Shown piece by piece: positions 26,285-35,782 of a stretch of DNA of 64,000 nucleotides (the first letter of the stretch is position 1; every line of letters starts with the position of its first letter). The DNA is taken from the NCBI RefSeq assembly GCF_025144145.1, contig NZ_CP083546.1, positions 1,256,501 to 1,320,500 of the forward strand, given 5' to 3'. Position numbers and translations under genes: made by a program. The notes beneath the pieces are model-generated. The model saw only the letters and a list, made by a program, of their open reading frames with translations. It made no database searches and had not been told where the DNA came from. Source of the DNA: Leisingera sp. M658. Its GTDB lineage: Bacteria; Pseudomonadota; Alphaproteobacteria; Rhodobacterales; Rhodobacteraceae.

Positions 26285-26945
26285 CCGCGCAGCAGGTTCG
26301 GCCACCGGGACCATCCAGGCGGGCGGTTTCAGGTTTCTTCTTTCGTCGGTCTGAGCGCTGATCCGGTTAAGGATGGCGGCACCACCGGGTGGAATAGGAC
26401 AGACCCTGCGGGGGCCTGTTCGGGCAGGGTTTCCTGAACGACCCCTTTTTATCGGGGCTGGTCTTCGGGGGCTACGCAGACAGCGCCATAGATGCCAGCG
26501 CCTTGTATCATGGCCCGTGCGCGGGGCCATGGCAGGTGATCCCGATCACATGGCAGTCGGGCACCGCGGCGTGAGGATTGCGTCAAGGCGGCGTACGGCG
26601 GGTGCGCAACACCCTGTGGCTGGGCGCAATCCCGCCTGGAGAATCCGCCCGGAGTAAAGGTGCGCAACACCGCCGGGCAGAGCCTGTCCGCCCCATCGGG
26701 CGGGCTCTTTTGACAGGTAAGCCCACCAACTGAATTCTTGCAGATCCGGCACGATAAGCTGCCTTGCAGGTCTGTTTCGCCGCCAGCCCGCGGACGGGTT
26801 TTGCCCGGCTGAGAGCAGGTTTCGCGGCGAAGATGGTACCGCGCGCCGTGAATTAGCGTCTGACTACGGCGAATTTGCGGTTCCCCTGCCGGCGCAGCAT
26901 CGCTATACGAGCGTGGGTTTGAACCAAGACTGTAAAGGACCGGAT
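26285..26945. other. 661-base non-coding region before purA
   Basis: No reading frame here resembles a known protein. GGTGCGCAACACC occurs twice (26601-26613 and 26659-26671, starts 58 bases apart), each able to form GGTG-cgcaa-CACC. The purA promoter must lie in the right part. The rest shows nothing I can name. Confidence 0.6.
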
Positions 26946-28259
26946 ATGGCCAATGTCGTCGTAGTCGGCGCCCAGTGGGGCGACGAAGGGAAAGGCAAGA
27001 TCGTGGATTGGCTGAGCGAGCGTGCAGACGTGATCGCCCGCTTCCAGGGCGGCCATAACGCCGGCCATACGCTGGTCATTGACGGCAAGGTCTACAAGCT
27101 GCACGCGCTGCCCTCGGGCGTGGTGCGCGGCGGCAAGCTGAGCGTCATCGGCAACGGTGTGGTGCTGGATCCCTGGCACCTGATGAAAGAAATCGCCACG
27201 GTCCAGGCGCAGGGTGTTGAGATCACCCCGGATACGCTGATGGTAGCGGAAAACACGCCGCTGATCCTGCCGCTGCATGGTGAATTGGACCGGGCGCGCG
27301 AAGAGGCGGCCAGTAAAGGCACCAAGATCGGCACCACCGGCCGCGGCATTGGCCCGTGTTACGAGGACAAAGTGGGCCGCCGGGCGATCCGCGTGGCCGA
27401 TCTGGCCGATGAGGCGACGCTGATTGCCCGCGTTGACCGGGCGCTGCAGCATCATGATCCGCTGCGCAAGGGGCTGGGCGTTGACGCGGTTGACCGCGAC
27501 GCGCTGATTGAACAGCTGAAAGAGATCGCACCGAAGATCCTGCCCTATGCGGCGCCGGTCTGGAAAGTGCTGAACGAGAAACGCAAGGCGGGCAAGCGGA
27601 TCCTGTTTGAAGGGGCGCAAGGCGCGTTGCTGGACATTGATTTCGGCACCTATCCGTTTGTGACCTCGTCGAATGTGATTGCAGGCCAGGCGGCAACTGG
27701 TGTGGGCATCGGCCCCGGCTCGATCGATTATGTGCTGGGCATTGTGAAGGCCTATACCACACGGGTTGGCGAAGGCCCGTTCCCGACTGAGCTGTTGCAG
27801 GCCGATGGCACGCCGGATGCGGACGGCCAGCGTCTGGGTGAGCGCGGCCATGAGTTCGGCACCACCACCGGACGCCAGCGCCGTTGCGGCTGGTTTGATG
27901 CCTGTCTGGTGCGCCAGACCTGCGCCACCTCCGGCATCAACGGTATTTCGCTGACCAAGCTGGATGTGCTGGACGGGTTCGAGACCCTGAAGATCTGTGT
28001 GGGCTATGATCTGGACGGCGAGCGCCTGGATTACCTGCCGACGGCTGCCGACAGCCAGGCCCGTTGCACCCCGATCTACGAGGAAATGCCGGGCTGGAGC
28101 GAAAGCACCGAAGGCGCGCGCAGCTGGAACGACCTGCCGGCCAATGCGATCAAATACGTGAAACGCGTGGAAGAGCTGATTGATTGCCCGGTGGCATTGC
28201 TGTCCACCAGCCCGGAGCGGGACGACACCATTCTGGTGACCGATCCCTTTGCCGACTGA
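26946..28259 (+). CDS. purA: adenylosuccinate synthetase
   Basis: A 437-residue GTP-dependent enzyme joining IMP and aspartate in AMP synthesis. The P-loop-like QWGDEGKGK is at residues 10-18; [24 protein letters not shown] and [20 protein letters not shown] follow. AAGGA lies about 7 bases before ATG 26946. The stop overlaps the start of the DUF2842 gene (TGATG), so the pair is coupled. Confidence 0.97.
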   Translation: MANVVVVGAQWGDEGKGKIVDWLSERADVIARFQGGHNAGHTLVIDGKVYKLHALPSGVVRGGKLSVIGNGVVLDPWHLMKEIATVQAQGVEITPDTLMVAENTPLILPLHGELDRAREEAASKGTKIGTTGRGIGPCYEDKVGRRAIRVADLADEATLIARVDRALQHHDPLRKGLGVDAVDRDALIEQLKEIAPKILPYAAPVWKVLNEKRKAGKRILFEGAQGALLDIDFGTYPFVTSSNVIAGQAATGVGIGPGSIDYVLGIVKAYTTRVGEGPFPTELLQADGTPDADGQRLGERGHEFGTTTGRQRRCGWFDACLVRQTCATSGINGISLTKLDVLDGFETLKICVGYDLDGERLDYLPTAADSQARCTPIYEEMPGWSESTEGARSWNDLPANAIKYVKRVEELIDCPVALLSTSPERDDTILVTDPFAD

Positions 28260-28495
28260 TGGCTGAGGAAACAGGCCTGAGCTATAAGGCCCGGCGGCGC
28301 TGGGCACTGGTTATCCTGCTGGTCGGGATGCCGGTTTACATCGTGGCTGCGGTGACGGTGATGAATATGCTGGACCGGCCGCCGTTGTGGCTGGAGCTGC
28401 TGATTTATGTAGCGCTGGGGGTTGTCTGGGTGCTGCCGTTCAAATTTGTGTTCCGCGGTGTCGGCAAGGAAGATCCGGGCGCGGAACAGGAATAA
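28259..28495 (+). CDS. DUF2842 small membrane protein
   Basis: A 78-residue protein with two membrane helices (WALVILLVGMPVYIVAAVTV and LELLIYVALGVVWVLPF) and the family start SYKARRRWAL. DUF2842 is a short alphaproteobacterial family without known role. It begins on the last base of the purA stop codon. Confidence 0.87.
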   Translation: MAEETGLSYKARRRWALVILLVGMPVYIVAAVTVMNMLDRPPLWLELLIYVALGVVWVLPFKFVFRGVGKEDPGAEQE

Positions 28496-28499
28496 GGTG

Positions 28500-28560
28500 A
28501 GGGGCGCTGCCCCTTTTGGCCTCCGGCCAATTCACCCCGGAGTATTTCGGCAAAGATGAA
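28500..28560 (-). repeat. AAATAC-type 3' element
   Basis: On the minus strand: TTCATCTTTGCCGAAATACTCCGGGG, then GGCCGGAGGCC and GGGGCAGCGCCCC. It belongs loosely to the TTCTTTCTGG..AAATACCC family seen after several stop codons in this window. Confidence 0.45.
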
Positions 28561-28582
28561 GCAGGATCCGGTTCGGAAACTG

Positions 28583-28612
28583 AAAAGGCGGCCCGCAATG
28601 GCCGCCTTTTTT
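28583..28612. terminator. bidirectional terminator
   Basis: Stem AAAAGGCGGC/GCCGCCTTTT with an 8-base loop, A-rich on the left and six T on the right, between two convergent genes. Confidence 0.88.
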
Positions 28613-28631
28613 GGTCTGTTTGCCGGGGCGT

Positions 28632-30809
28632 TCAGCCTGCGGCGCGTTTGCCGGGCTTGAAGCCGATGTCGCCGGAGGCGGTGAACTGGCCGTTGCCGGA
28701 GCGTTCGATCTTGCCGTCGCGCAACAGCTGGCCGAAAGAACGCAGCCCGTCTTCGCGGTTGAAGTCGCTGCTGCCGGCGCTGCGCACCTTGTTCATCAGC
28801 TGCGGGCGCGAGAAGTGGTCGCGGCCTTCGACAAAGCTCATGTAGGCGGCGGCCGCTTCCAGCAGCTCATGCAGCTCGGCGGCGCCGCGTTCGGCGGCGT
28901 AGGAGGCAAAACCGCTGTTGCCTTCGGTCTCGTCGCCCAGAACCGCAGCCGAGACCCGGCGCGGGCGCACCGGCTGCTGCGGAGTGCTGCCTTCGTCAAT
29001 GCGCTGTTCAGCCACCAGTTTCAGCGGGGCCGGGCGGGAGGCCGGGCCGGCCGGACGTTCCGAGGCGTTCGGGCGGGACTCCGGGCGGCGCGGGCGGACC
29101 ACGCTGGCCAGGTCTTCGCGGTAAGGCTTGGCGCCATCGCTGCCTGTGGTGCCGGCGGCAGAGCCTTCGGCCTTGGTGGCGGCGACAGCGCCGCGCAACT
29201 GGCTGTAAGCCTCGCGGGAAGAGGCGGTGTCAGGGTCTTCGAGTTTTTCGTCGGCGGCGGCCATCAGCCGGGAGACATCGCTGTCCGCCAGGCTGGCTGC
29301 TGCGGACTGGTCCGTGGGCTGGGCTGGGGACTGGACGGGGGAATCCCCGGCGTCCTGATCTTCGGAAGCGGCCAGGATCTCGGCCTCCACCACAGCCAGT
29401 TCGCGCATCAGGTCGGCTTCGTCTTCCTGCGACAGCGGCGGCTGCCCGGGTGCGGGGTCTTCGCTGGCTTTGGCTTCTTCCAGCCGGCCGGACGCGACCG
29501 CCTTGTCAAAGTCGGCGCGCTTCACCTTGGTGATGCGTACCCGCGCCGGGCGGGCGGGGGCAGGTTTGGCAGCGGCGGCTTCGTCTTCGGCGTTGCCGGC
29601 CAGGAGGTTTTCGGCGCCGCGGCTGTCTGTGGTTTCGCTGGCGTCCGCTGCAGCCGGCGCATTGTCTTTATCCTGCAGGCCGGCAAACAGGCTGTCGCTG
29701 TCTTGTGCCGGGTCATCGCTTGCAGAGGCGGCCCCGGTGTCCAGGTCCAGGCGGTCCAGTGCCTTGGCGATTGCATCGTTGTCTTCATCATCGAAGCCCT
29801 GTGCGCCGTCGACGTCATCCTCCAGCAGCGCGTTTGAGATGTCCTCGGCGGCGCTTTCCAGCACGTCGTCGGCATGTTCGTCTTCGGTGAAGTCTTCGTC
29901 CGGGGTCTGTGCCACCACGGCACGGATGCGCTGCAGTTTGGCGGCGATGCTGTCTGCGGCCGGCACGGTGTCTTCGCCGGTGTCCTTTCCGGCGCGCGGA
30001 GCGGCTTCGGCCTTTGCTTCCCTGGGGGCGTTAACCTCAGCGGCAGCGGCTTCATTGACTTCGAGCAGTTCGACTTCGGGGGCACTGTCTTCGACGGCCT
30101 GCACATCTTCGCTTGCGGTTCCCAGCACAGCGGCGATGGTTTCTTCGGCTTCGGCTTCGGCTTCGGCTTCGGCTTCGGCTTCGGCTTCGGCTTCGGCTTC
30201 GGCTTCGGCTTCGGCTTCGGCTTCGGCTTCGGCTTCCTCAATCTCTGCTGCTTCGGATTGGGCTTCCTCTGCAACGGCCTCGGCGGCAGAATCGGAGGCT
30301 TCGGCAGCAATCGTGTCTGCTGCTGTGCTTTCTTCTGCGGCGGCCTCGGTCACGGCAGTTTCTGCAGGTTCCTCTGCCGGGGCGGGTTGTTCTGCAACCG
30401 GTTCCGCAGCAGGTGCCGGTGCGGGGACAGTCTGTGCCGGAGCTGCCTTAGACGGAACAGCCTGTGCCGGGGCAGCCTGTGCCGGAGCAGGGGGTTCAAC
30501 TGCAGCGGTGCCAAGCGCCGGGGTGGCGGCGCGCAGGTGGATACCGCCGTCGCTGGTGCGGGCCTCGACCTGGCGGGCAATCTCGCGTTGGGCGATGCGG
30601 GCCAGCATGTCGGCGTCGGGCTGGGGCGGCTCGGCCCCGAAATACCTGTCGTCCGACGCAAGGTCGCGGAAATACTCGGCAATCGCCTTCATGGTGCCGA
30701 AGGAATCCTCAAACCCTTCCAAAGTGCAGGAAAAGGTTCCATAGGATACGGTCAAGACTTTGTTGTTATGTACCATCAGCTCGCTCGTCTTCGTCACATT
30801 TGTTGCCAT
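28632..30809 (-). CDS. large acidic low-complexity protein with Glu-Ala repeat
   Basis: A 725-residue protein of unknown function. The first 90 residues (LMVHNNKVLTVSYGTFSCTL, then FGTMKAIAEYFRDLASDDRY) and the last 60 (DFNREDGLRSFGQLLRDGKI to the end) look folded and are conserved in Rhodobacteraceae as I remember them, sometimes labelled chemotaxis- or lipoprotein-like without support. The middle, about 550 residues, is acidic, Ala/Glu/Asp-rich and probably disordered. It contains an uninterrupted Glu-Ala run encoded by 15 perfect copies of a hexanucleotide (30144-30233). No signal peptide. Confidence 0.8.
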   Translation of the reverse strand: MATNVTKTSELMVHNNKVLTVSYGTFSCTLEGFEDSFGTMKAIAEYFRDLASDDRYFGAEPPQPDADMLARIAQREIARQVEARTSDGGIHLRAATPALGTAAVEPPAPAQAAPAQAVPSKAAPAQTVPAPAPAAEPVAEQPAPAEEPAETAVTEAAAEESTAADTIAAEASDSAAEAVAEEAQSEAAEIEEAEAEAEAEAEAEAEAEAEAEAEAEAEAEAEETIAAVLGTASEDVQAVEDSAPEVELLEVNEAAAAEVNAPREAKAEAAPRAGKDTGEDTVPAADSIAAKLQRIRAVVAQTPDEDFTEDEHADDVLESAAEDISNALLEDDVDGAQGFDDEDNDAIAKALDRLDLDTGAASASDDPAQDSDSLFAGLQDKDNAPAAADASETTDSRGAENLLAGNAEDEAAAAKPAPARPARVRITKVKRADFDKAVASGRLEEAKASEDPAPGQPPLSQEDEADLMRELAVVEAEILAASEDQDAGDSPVQSPAQPTDQSAAASLADSDVSRLMAAADEKLEDPDTASSREAYSQLRGAVAATKAEGSAAGTTGSDGAKPYREDLASVVRPRRPESRPNASERPAGPASRPAPLKLVAEQRIDEGSTPQQPVRPRRVSAAVLGDETEGNSGFASYAAERGAAELHELLEAAAAYMSFVEGRDHFSRPQLMNKVRSAGSSDFNREDGLRSFGQLLRDGKIERSGNGQFTASGDIGFKPGKRAAG
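30144..30233. repeat. hexanucleotide microsatellite (TTCGGC)15 inside a gene
   Basis: Fifteen perfect tandem copies of TTCGGC (GCC GAA on the coding strand) encode alternating Ala-Glu. Gain or loss of units keeps the reading frame. Confidence 0.97.
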
Positions 30810-30916
30810 TCACCATATTGGCAGAAGGGACCAATTTTGCTCGAATCCGTGCAATTGATCGTATCATTTTGTGTTCAGAATGTGACCTGTTTCCAAAACT
30901 GCCAGGAATGCGCCCC

Positions 30917-31579
30917 ATGAACCGTCTGATTGTTGAGGAATTGGAACCAATCACCCTGGTTGGCGGCGGTGCGCTTGGGGCTGATGATCTGGCGGCGGCG
31001 CTGGCGCTGGCACCGGTGCTGGTGGCGGCCGATGGCGGGGCTGCTGCGGTGCTGGCGGCGGGCTGTGTGCCAAGTGCGGTGATCGGCGATTTTGACTCGC
31101 TGCCGCAGGATGTGCGGGATCGTCTGCCGCCGGAGTGCCTGCATCCGGTGGCCGAGCAGGACAGCACCGATTTTGACAAGGCGCTGCGGGGGATTGCGGC
31201 GCCGGTGGTGCTGGCGGTGGGGTTTCTGGGTGCGCGGGTGGATCACCAGCTGGCGGCGTTCAATACGCTGGTGCAGGGGCATCAGACCCCTTGTGTGCTG
31301 ATTGGTGAGACCGAAGTGATTTTTCACCTGATCCATGCGGTGGACCTGCCGGCGGCGGCGGGGGAGGTTATTTCGCTGTTTCCGATGCAAGCGGTGCAGG
31401 GGCGGTCCGAGGGGCTGGAGTGGCCCATTGATGGCTTGCAGATGTCGCCGATGGGGCGGATCGGCACGTCGAACCGGGCCACCGGGCCGCTGCGGCTGGT
31501 GCCGGAGGGGCCGGGGCTCTTGGTGATCGTGCCGCGGCGGCTGCTGGCTGCGGTGGCGGCGGCGGTCAGGCGGGATTGA
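30917..31579 (+). CDS. thiN: thiamine diphosphokinase
   Basis: A 220-residue thiamine pyrophosphokinase converting thiamine to thiamine diphosphate. Family marks are VAADGGAAAVLAAG, SAVIGDFDSLP, DSTDFDKAL and GARVDHQLAAFN. The start at 30917 has AGGA about 9 bases upstream; an ATG three codons earlier is less likely. The gene is divergent from the acidic repeat protein and its 3' end overlaps the convergent transporter gene by 14 bases. Confidence 0.9.
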   Translation: MNRLIVEELEPITLVGGGALGADDLAAALALAPVLVAADGGAAAVLAAGCVPSAVIGDFDSLPQDVRDRLPPECLHPVAEQDSTDFDKALRGIAAPVVLAVGFLGARVDHQLAAFNTLVQGHQTPCVLIGETEVIFHLIHAVDLPAAAGEVISLFPMQAVQGRSEGLEWPIDGLQMSPMGRIGTSNRATGPLRLVPEGPGLLVIVPRRLLAAVAAAVRRD

Positions 31580-32480
31580 TCCGTTCTGCGATCTCGGCGG
31601 CTTTGCGTTCGCGCAGCACTGCATAGAGACCGGCACTGATGGTCAGCAGGATGCCAAAGGCCGCGAGGGTGTTCGGGAGTTCATAGAAGAACAGCCAGCC
31701 GAAGAACACGGCCACCGGGATCTCCAAGTATTGCATTGAGGCGAGGGTGGAGGTCGGGGCAAACCGCAGGCTCCAGGTCATCATCAGATGCGCGACGGTG
31801 CCCAGGGCGCCGGCGGCGGCCAGCAGCGCCCAGGTGTCCTGCGGCGGCGCGGTGATGGAGAGGGCGGCCAGGCCGGCGGCATCACCGATCAGGAACACTG
31901 GCGCCAGCAGCACCGTGCCCATGGCACCGGACACGGCCTGAAGGGAAATGGGATCGGTCTCCTTGGCGATCTTGCGGGTGACCAGCATGAACAGGGCAAA
32001 GATCACCGCCACCAGCAGCGGCCAAAGCGCGTTCCAGCCGACCGCGGCAAAGCTGGGCTGGATCACCAGAAGCGTGCCGGCAAAGCCCACCACGCAGGCG
32101 CCGAGGCGGCGCAGGCCGACCTGTTCGTGCAGCACGTATTTGCCAAGGAGCAGCATCAGGAACGGCATCACAAAGGCAATTGCCACCGCATCAGCCAAGG
32201 GCAGGTAGCGAAAGGCGGTGAACATGGCGGCGATGCCGCCCATCTGCAGCAGGGTGCGCAAAAGCAGCAGCGGTGCCACCCTGCGCGACAGGCTGAGCGG
32301 CAGCCGCATCGCCAGTGCCAGCGGCAGCAGGAGCGCGGCCTGGGCAGCAAAGCGGAAAAAGACGATCTGGGCGACCGGCACCCGGTTGGTCAGCAGTTTT
32401 GCGATGGCATCCCCCAGCGGGATAACCATGCAAAAGCCCAGCATCAGGGCGATGCCGAGGAGGGGGCGGTCCTGTGTCAT
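31566..32480 (-). CDS. EamA/DMT family transporter
   Basis: A 304-residue inner-membrane protein with ten hydrophobic helices in two EamA repeats; the second half begins about LLVAVIFALFMLVTRKIAKE. The drug/metabolite transporter superfamily exports or imports small metabolites; the substrate cannot be read from sequence. It lies downstream of sdaA with a strong hairpin between, and its 3' end overlaps thiN. Confidence 0.88.
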   Translation of the reverse strand: MTQDRPLLGIALMLGFCMVIPLGDAIAKLLTNRVPVAQIVFFRFAAQAALLLPLALAMRLPLSLSRRVAPLLLLRTLLQMGGIAAMFTAFRYLPLADAVAIAFVMPFLMLLLGKYVLHEQVGLRRLGACVVGFAGTLLVIQPSFAAVGWNALWPLLVAVIFALFMLVTRKIAKETDPISLQAVSGAMGTVLLAPVFLIGDAAGLAALSITAPPQDTWALLAAAGALGTVAHLMMTWSLRFAPTSTLASMQYLEIPVAVFFGWLFFYELPNTLAAFGILLTISAGLYAVLRERKAAEIAERINPA

Positions 32481-32575
32481 GGCGCCACGCTAGGCCTGCA
32501 CGGTGTACGGCGCAAGCTGGAGTTGCGGGGAAAGGAGGGGCGTGGCCCCCTTTGGGACGTGGCGCGCAGCGATAT

Positions 32576-32613
32576 GGCCCGCGCCTGACCTTACCCCCGG
32601 TCAGGCGCGGGCC
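32576..32613. terminator. 15-bp perfect hairpin downstream of sdaA
   Basis: GGCCCGCGCCTGACC (32576-32590) pairs exactly with 32599-32613 across an 8-base loop. There is no T-run on either side, so factor-independent termination is uncertain. It lies 37 bases after the sdaA stop. Confidence 0.6.
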
Positions 32614-32649
32614 TTGTGGTTCGCTAGCCTTGCAGGAAACGCCGTTGCC

Positions 32650-34023
32650 TCAGCAGTTGGGCACGTTCACGGCGAGGCCGCCGAGCGAGGTTTCCTTATA
32701 CTTGTCGTGCATGTCGGCGCCGGTCTGGCGCATGGTCTCGATGCAGGCGTCCAGCGGTACGAAATGCTGGCCGTCGCCACGCAGGGCAAGGGATGCGGCA
32801 GAGACCGCTTTGATTGCCGCCAGCCCGTTGCGTTCGATACAGGGGACCTGCACCAGGCCCTTCACGGGGTCGCAGGTCATGCCCAGGTGATGCTCCAGCG
32901 CGATTTCAGCGGCGTTTTCCACCTGTTCCGGCGTGCCGCCCATGACGGCGCAGAGGCCCGCGGCGGACATCGCGGCGGCCGAGCCGACCTCAGCCTGGCA
33001 GCCTGCCTCGGCGCCGGAAATCGACGCGTTGAATTTCACCAGGCCGGCAATGGCGGCGGCGGTCAGCAGGAAGTCCTCAATGTGGGTCTCAGACGCGCCA
33101 GGCACATGGTCTAGGTAATAGCGGATCACCGCGGGCAGGGTGCCGGCAGCGCCATTGGTCGGCGCAGTCACAACCTGGCCGCCGGCCGCGTTTTCCTCGT
33201 TCACCGCCATCGCATAGACGCTCATCCAGTCGTTGATGGTGTGCGGCGCAGTCAGGTTCATGCCGCGTTCGGCCATCAGCGCGTCATAGATGCCCTTGGC
33301 GCGGCGGCGGACTTTCAATCCGCCGGGCAGGATGCCGTCACGCTCCAGACCGCGGTTGATGCAGTCGTTCATCACCTGCCAGATGCGGGCGGTGCCTTTG
33401 GCGAGGCTGACTTCGCAGCCGCGGGCGATTTCATTGGCGCGTTTCATGCCGGCAATGGATTTGCCGCTGGATTTCGCCATCTCCAGCATCTCAGCCGCGG
33501 ATTTGAACGGGAAGGGGACGGGATCGCCTTCGTCGGTCGCCTTGCCCTGGGCGTGTTCCTCCTCGGTGACGACAAAGCCGCCGCCGATCGAATAGTAGAC
33601 CTGCTTCAGGATCACGTCGCCTTGGGCGTCGGTGGCCATCAGGATCATGCCGTTGGAATGGCCCGGCAGCGCGTGATCGTAGTCAAAGATCATGTCGGCC
33701 TTGGGATCAAAGTGCAGCTCCCCAAGGCCTTCGGGCTGCATGGTGTGCGTCTTGTCCAGCTCCGCCAGGAAGGCCGTGGCCTTGGCGTCATCATAGTCAT
33801 GGGCGACAAAGCCGCCAAGCCCGAGGATGGTGGCGCGGTCGGTGGCGTGGCCGACGCCGGTAAAGGCGAGCGAGCCATGCAGCGAGGCGCGCAGCCCGTG
33901 GAATTCAAACGGCGAGGCGCGCATCAAATCGAGGAAGCGCGCGGCGGCGACCATCGGCCCCATGGTGTGCGAGGAGGACGGGCCGATGCCCACTTTGAAC
34001 ATGTCGAAAACGGAGAGGAACAT
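32650..34023 (-). CDS. sdaA: L-serine ammonia-lyase (single-chain, iron-sulfur)
   Basis: A 457-residue iron-sulfur L-serine dehydratase that deaminates serine to pyruvate. The N-terminal beta domain starts [20 protein letters not shown]. The alpha domain carries [28 protein letters not shown] and [15 protein letters not shown], whose Cys residues hold the cluster. The start codon overlaps the stop of the glutathione transferase gene by one base (TGATG), so the two form an operon. Confidence 0.96.
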   Translation of the reverse strand: MFLSVFDMFKVGIGPSSSHTMGPMVAAARFLDLMRASPFEFHGLRASLHGSLAFTGVGHATDRATILGLGGFVAHDYDDAKATAFLAELDKTHTMQPEGLGELHFDPKADMIFDYDHALPGHSNGMILMATDAQGDVILKQVYYSIGGGFVVTEEEHAQGKATDEGDPVPFPFKSAAEMLEMAKSSGKSIAGMKRANEIARGCEVSLAKGTARIWQVMNDCINRGLERDGILPGGLKVRRRAKGIYDALMAERGMNLTAPHTINDWMSVYAMAVNEENAAGGQVVTAPTNGAAGTLPAVIRYYLDHVPGASETHIEDFLLTAAAIAGLVKFNASISGAEAGCQAEVGSAAAMSAAGLCAVMGGTPEQVENAAEIALEHHLGMTCDPVKGLVQVPCIERNGLAAIKAVSAASLALRGDGQHFVPLDACIETMRQTGADMHDKYKETSLGGLAVNVPNC

Positions 34024-34730
34024 CAGGTGGCTGATCCTTCTGGGGGATTGGCATAGGCAGGGGATATGAAGGGGGTGGCGCCGAGGCCCTCGGCCTCGCG
34101 CGCGATGGTAACGGCGGAGCGGTGCTCCAGCCCGGCGCAAAGGCGCTGCAGGCTGGGGTATGCGGCGATGCGGAACCAGGATCTGTCCGCATCGGCAGGA
34201 TACAGCCCCATCCAGCGCATCTGGCAGGCCAGGTAATAGTCCAGAACCGAGGGCTGGGGGGCTGCCAGCCAGGCAGGCCGTTCTGCGGCGGCGCGGTCAA
34301 GGCTGGTCAGATGCTGATGCAGCCGCTGGCGGATGACGGACTGCAGCTGCGCCTGCTGGGCAGGGTCATCGCCGATGTATTTTTGCGGATAGAACAGCAT
34401 CCGCAGATCAGCATGCAGGGTGTTGGAGGCAAAGAACAGCCATTTCAGGAACGGTGCGTAGTCCGCAGTGCCTGCCGCCGGGGCCATCGCCCCGTGCCGT
34501 CCGGCCAGCCACAGCAGGATGGCGGCGGTTTCAAACAGCGCACCATCGGGCGTTTCCAGCACCGGGATCAGCCCGCCGGGATTGAGCGCCAGATACTCCG
34601 CGCTGCGCTGCGCCTTTGCCTTGCGGTCGACGAGGACGGCGTCAAACGGCAGGCCAAGCTCCTCCAGCACCAGCCGGATGACCAGTGAAGCATTGTCGGG
34701 GGCGTAGTGCAGGCGGTATTCGGGTTTCAT
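34023..34730 (-). CDS. glutathione S-transferase family protein
   Basis: A 235-residue glutathione transferase with an N-terminal thioredoxin-like domain (RLHYAPDNASLVIRLVLEEL, then GGLIPVLETPDGALFETAAI, with the cis-Pro and Glu-Thr that hold glutathione) and an all-helical C-terminal domain. The substrate is unknown. It is the first gene of a two-gene operon with sdaA. Confidence 0.88.
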   Translation of the reverse strand: MKPEYRLHYAPDNASLVIRLVLEELGLPFDAVLVDRKAKAQRSAEYLALNPGGLIPVLETPDGALFETAAILLWLAGRHGAMAPAAGTADYAPFLKWLFFASNTLHADLRMLFYPQKYIGDDPAQQAQLQSVIRQRLHQHLTSLDRAAAERPAWLAAPQPSVLDYYLACQMRWMGLYPADADRSWFRIAAYPSLQRLCAGLEHRSAVTIAREAEGLGATPFISPAYANPPEGSAT

Positions 34731-34862
34731 GACGCAATATTATGACGCAGACGCCCGGAATATGTGTCCGTTTCCGGCGTTTCCAATAGGAAACCCGCCT
34801 TTGTGATGCAGGTTTTGCTGCCGGGGCGCCGGGTGGCGGTTTCCTGCCTGCGATTCAGGCGG

Positions 34863-35639
34863 CTATTGCCGACGGGCGGTGCAGACAAAATGGGTGAGCG
34901 ACATGAAGAATCTGCCCTCGGCGGCCAGTTCCTGCTGTTCCTGCGCCCAGGCGGCGGCGTCATCGTGGTCGGTGGCGCCGATATCCACCGCAAAGGCGCG
35001 GATCAGCTGGATCATCATTGCCGCCAGCCCGTCCGGGCGCAAGGTGGTGTCGCAGACTGCAAGCGGCTGCATCCGCTGCATTTCAAATCCGCAGCTGCGC
35101 AGTTCGGAGGGCAGTTTTGCAGGCAGGTCGCGCACCGCCATGTGGCGGCTCCAGGCCTCCAGCATCCGGTTCATGCGGGTGGTATTGTCGCTGTGCCAGG
35201 CCAGGGTGTCCCAATGCATGTCGCCAACCACCAGCAGCCCGCCGGGCTTCAGCACCTTGTGCAAGGCGCGCAGGGCAAGGCGGCGGTCGGTCAAATATTC
35301 GAACACTTGCAGCGAAACGGCTTTGTCAAAGCTTTCCGTCTGAAACGGCAGCGGAGCCGCATCGCCCTCGGCCAGGGTGGTATTGGCGCGCGCCTCCAGC
35401 CGGTTGCGGGCGGCGGCCAGCATGTCGGGGCTGGTGTCCAAGCCAGTCACGTGGCCGGTGGGGCCGACAGCGCGGGCCAGTTCCAGTGTCAGCAGCCCGT
35501 TGCCGCAGCCCAGATCCAGAATGCGGTCGCCCGGTTCGGGCGTCAGCGCGTCGAAACTGGCCCGCCGCCGCTGCGACACATCGGCGCCCTGATAGGCGTC
35601 TTCCAGCACGCGGGCGGTTTCCTCGTCGAATTGCAACAT
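34863..35639 (-). CDS. class I SAM-dependent methyltransferase (UbiE-like)
   Basis: A 258-residue Rossmann methyltransferase. Motif I is RILDLGCGNGLLTLEL (about residues 39-54), followed by the acidic GLDTSPDML and LKPGGLLVVGDMHW. The pattern resembles UbiE/COQ5 and ArsM-like enzymes, but no quinone or arsenic genes are linked, so the substrate is open. It is divergent from rpiA. Confidence 0.87.
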   Translation of the reverse strand: MLQFDEETARVLEDAYQGADVSQRRRASFDALTPEPGDRILDLGCGNGLLTLELARAVGPTGHVTGLDTSPDMLAAARNRLEARANTTLAEGDAAPLPFQTESFDKAVSLQVFEYLTDRRLALRALHKVLKPGGLLVVGDMHWDTLAWHSDNTTRMNRMLEAWSRHMAVRDLPAKLPSELRSCGFEMQRMQPLAVCDTTLRPDGLAAMMIQLIRAFAVDIGATDHDDAAAWAQEQQELAAEGRFFMSLTHFVCTARRQ

Positions 35640-35782
35640 GGTTTTGATCCCCCAAGTTGAAAATCAATAGCCCGGCTGCGGTGCATTTCCAGCCGCGGTG
35701 CCGGAATCCGCTGCAAGCCCCCTCGCACAGAGGCGGCAAACCGCCTATAACCGCGGCAAATGCGTATTCATGGAGTCACCTG

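Noticed and set aside
26373-26657. A 94-codon plus-strand frame between the nitrile hydratase cluster and purA
   Set aside because: No family resemblance, no ribosome site, and it crosses the repeated GGTGCGCAACACC.
29470-30920. Long plus-strand reading frames opposite the acidic repeat protein
   Set aside because: They are Ser/Ala/Gly/Phe low-complexity shadows of the GCC-GAA repeats, with no family match and no ribosome site.
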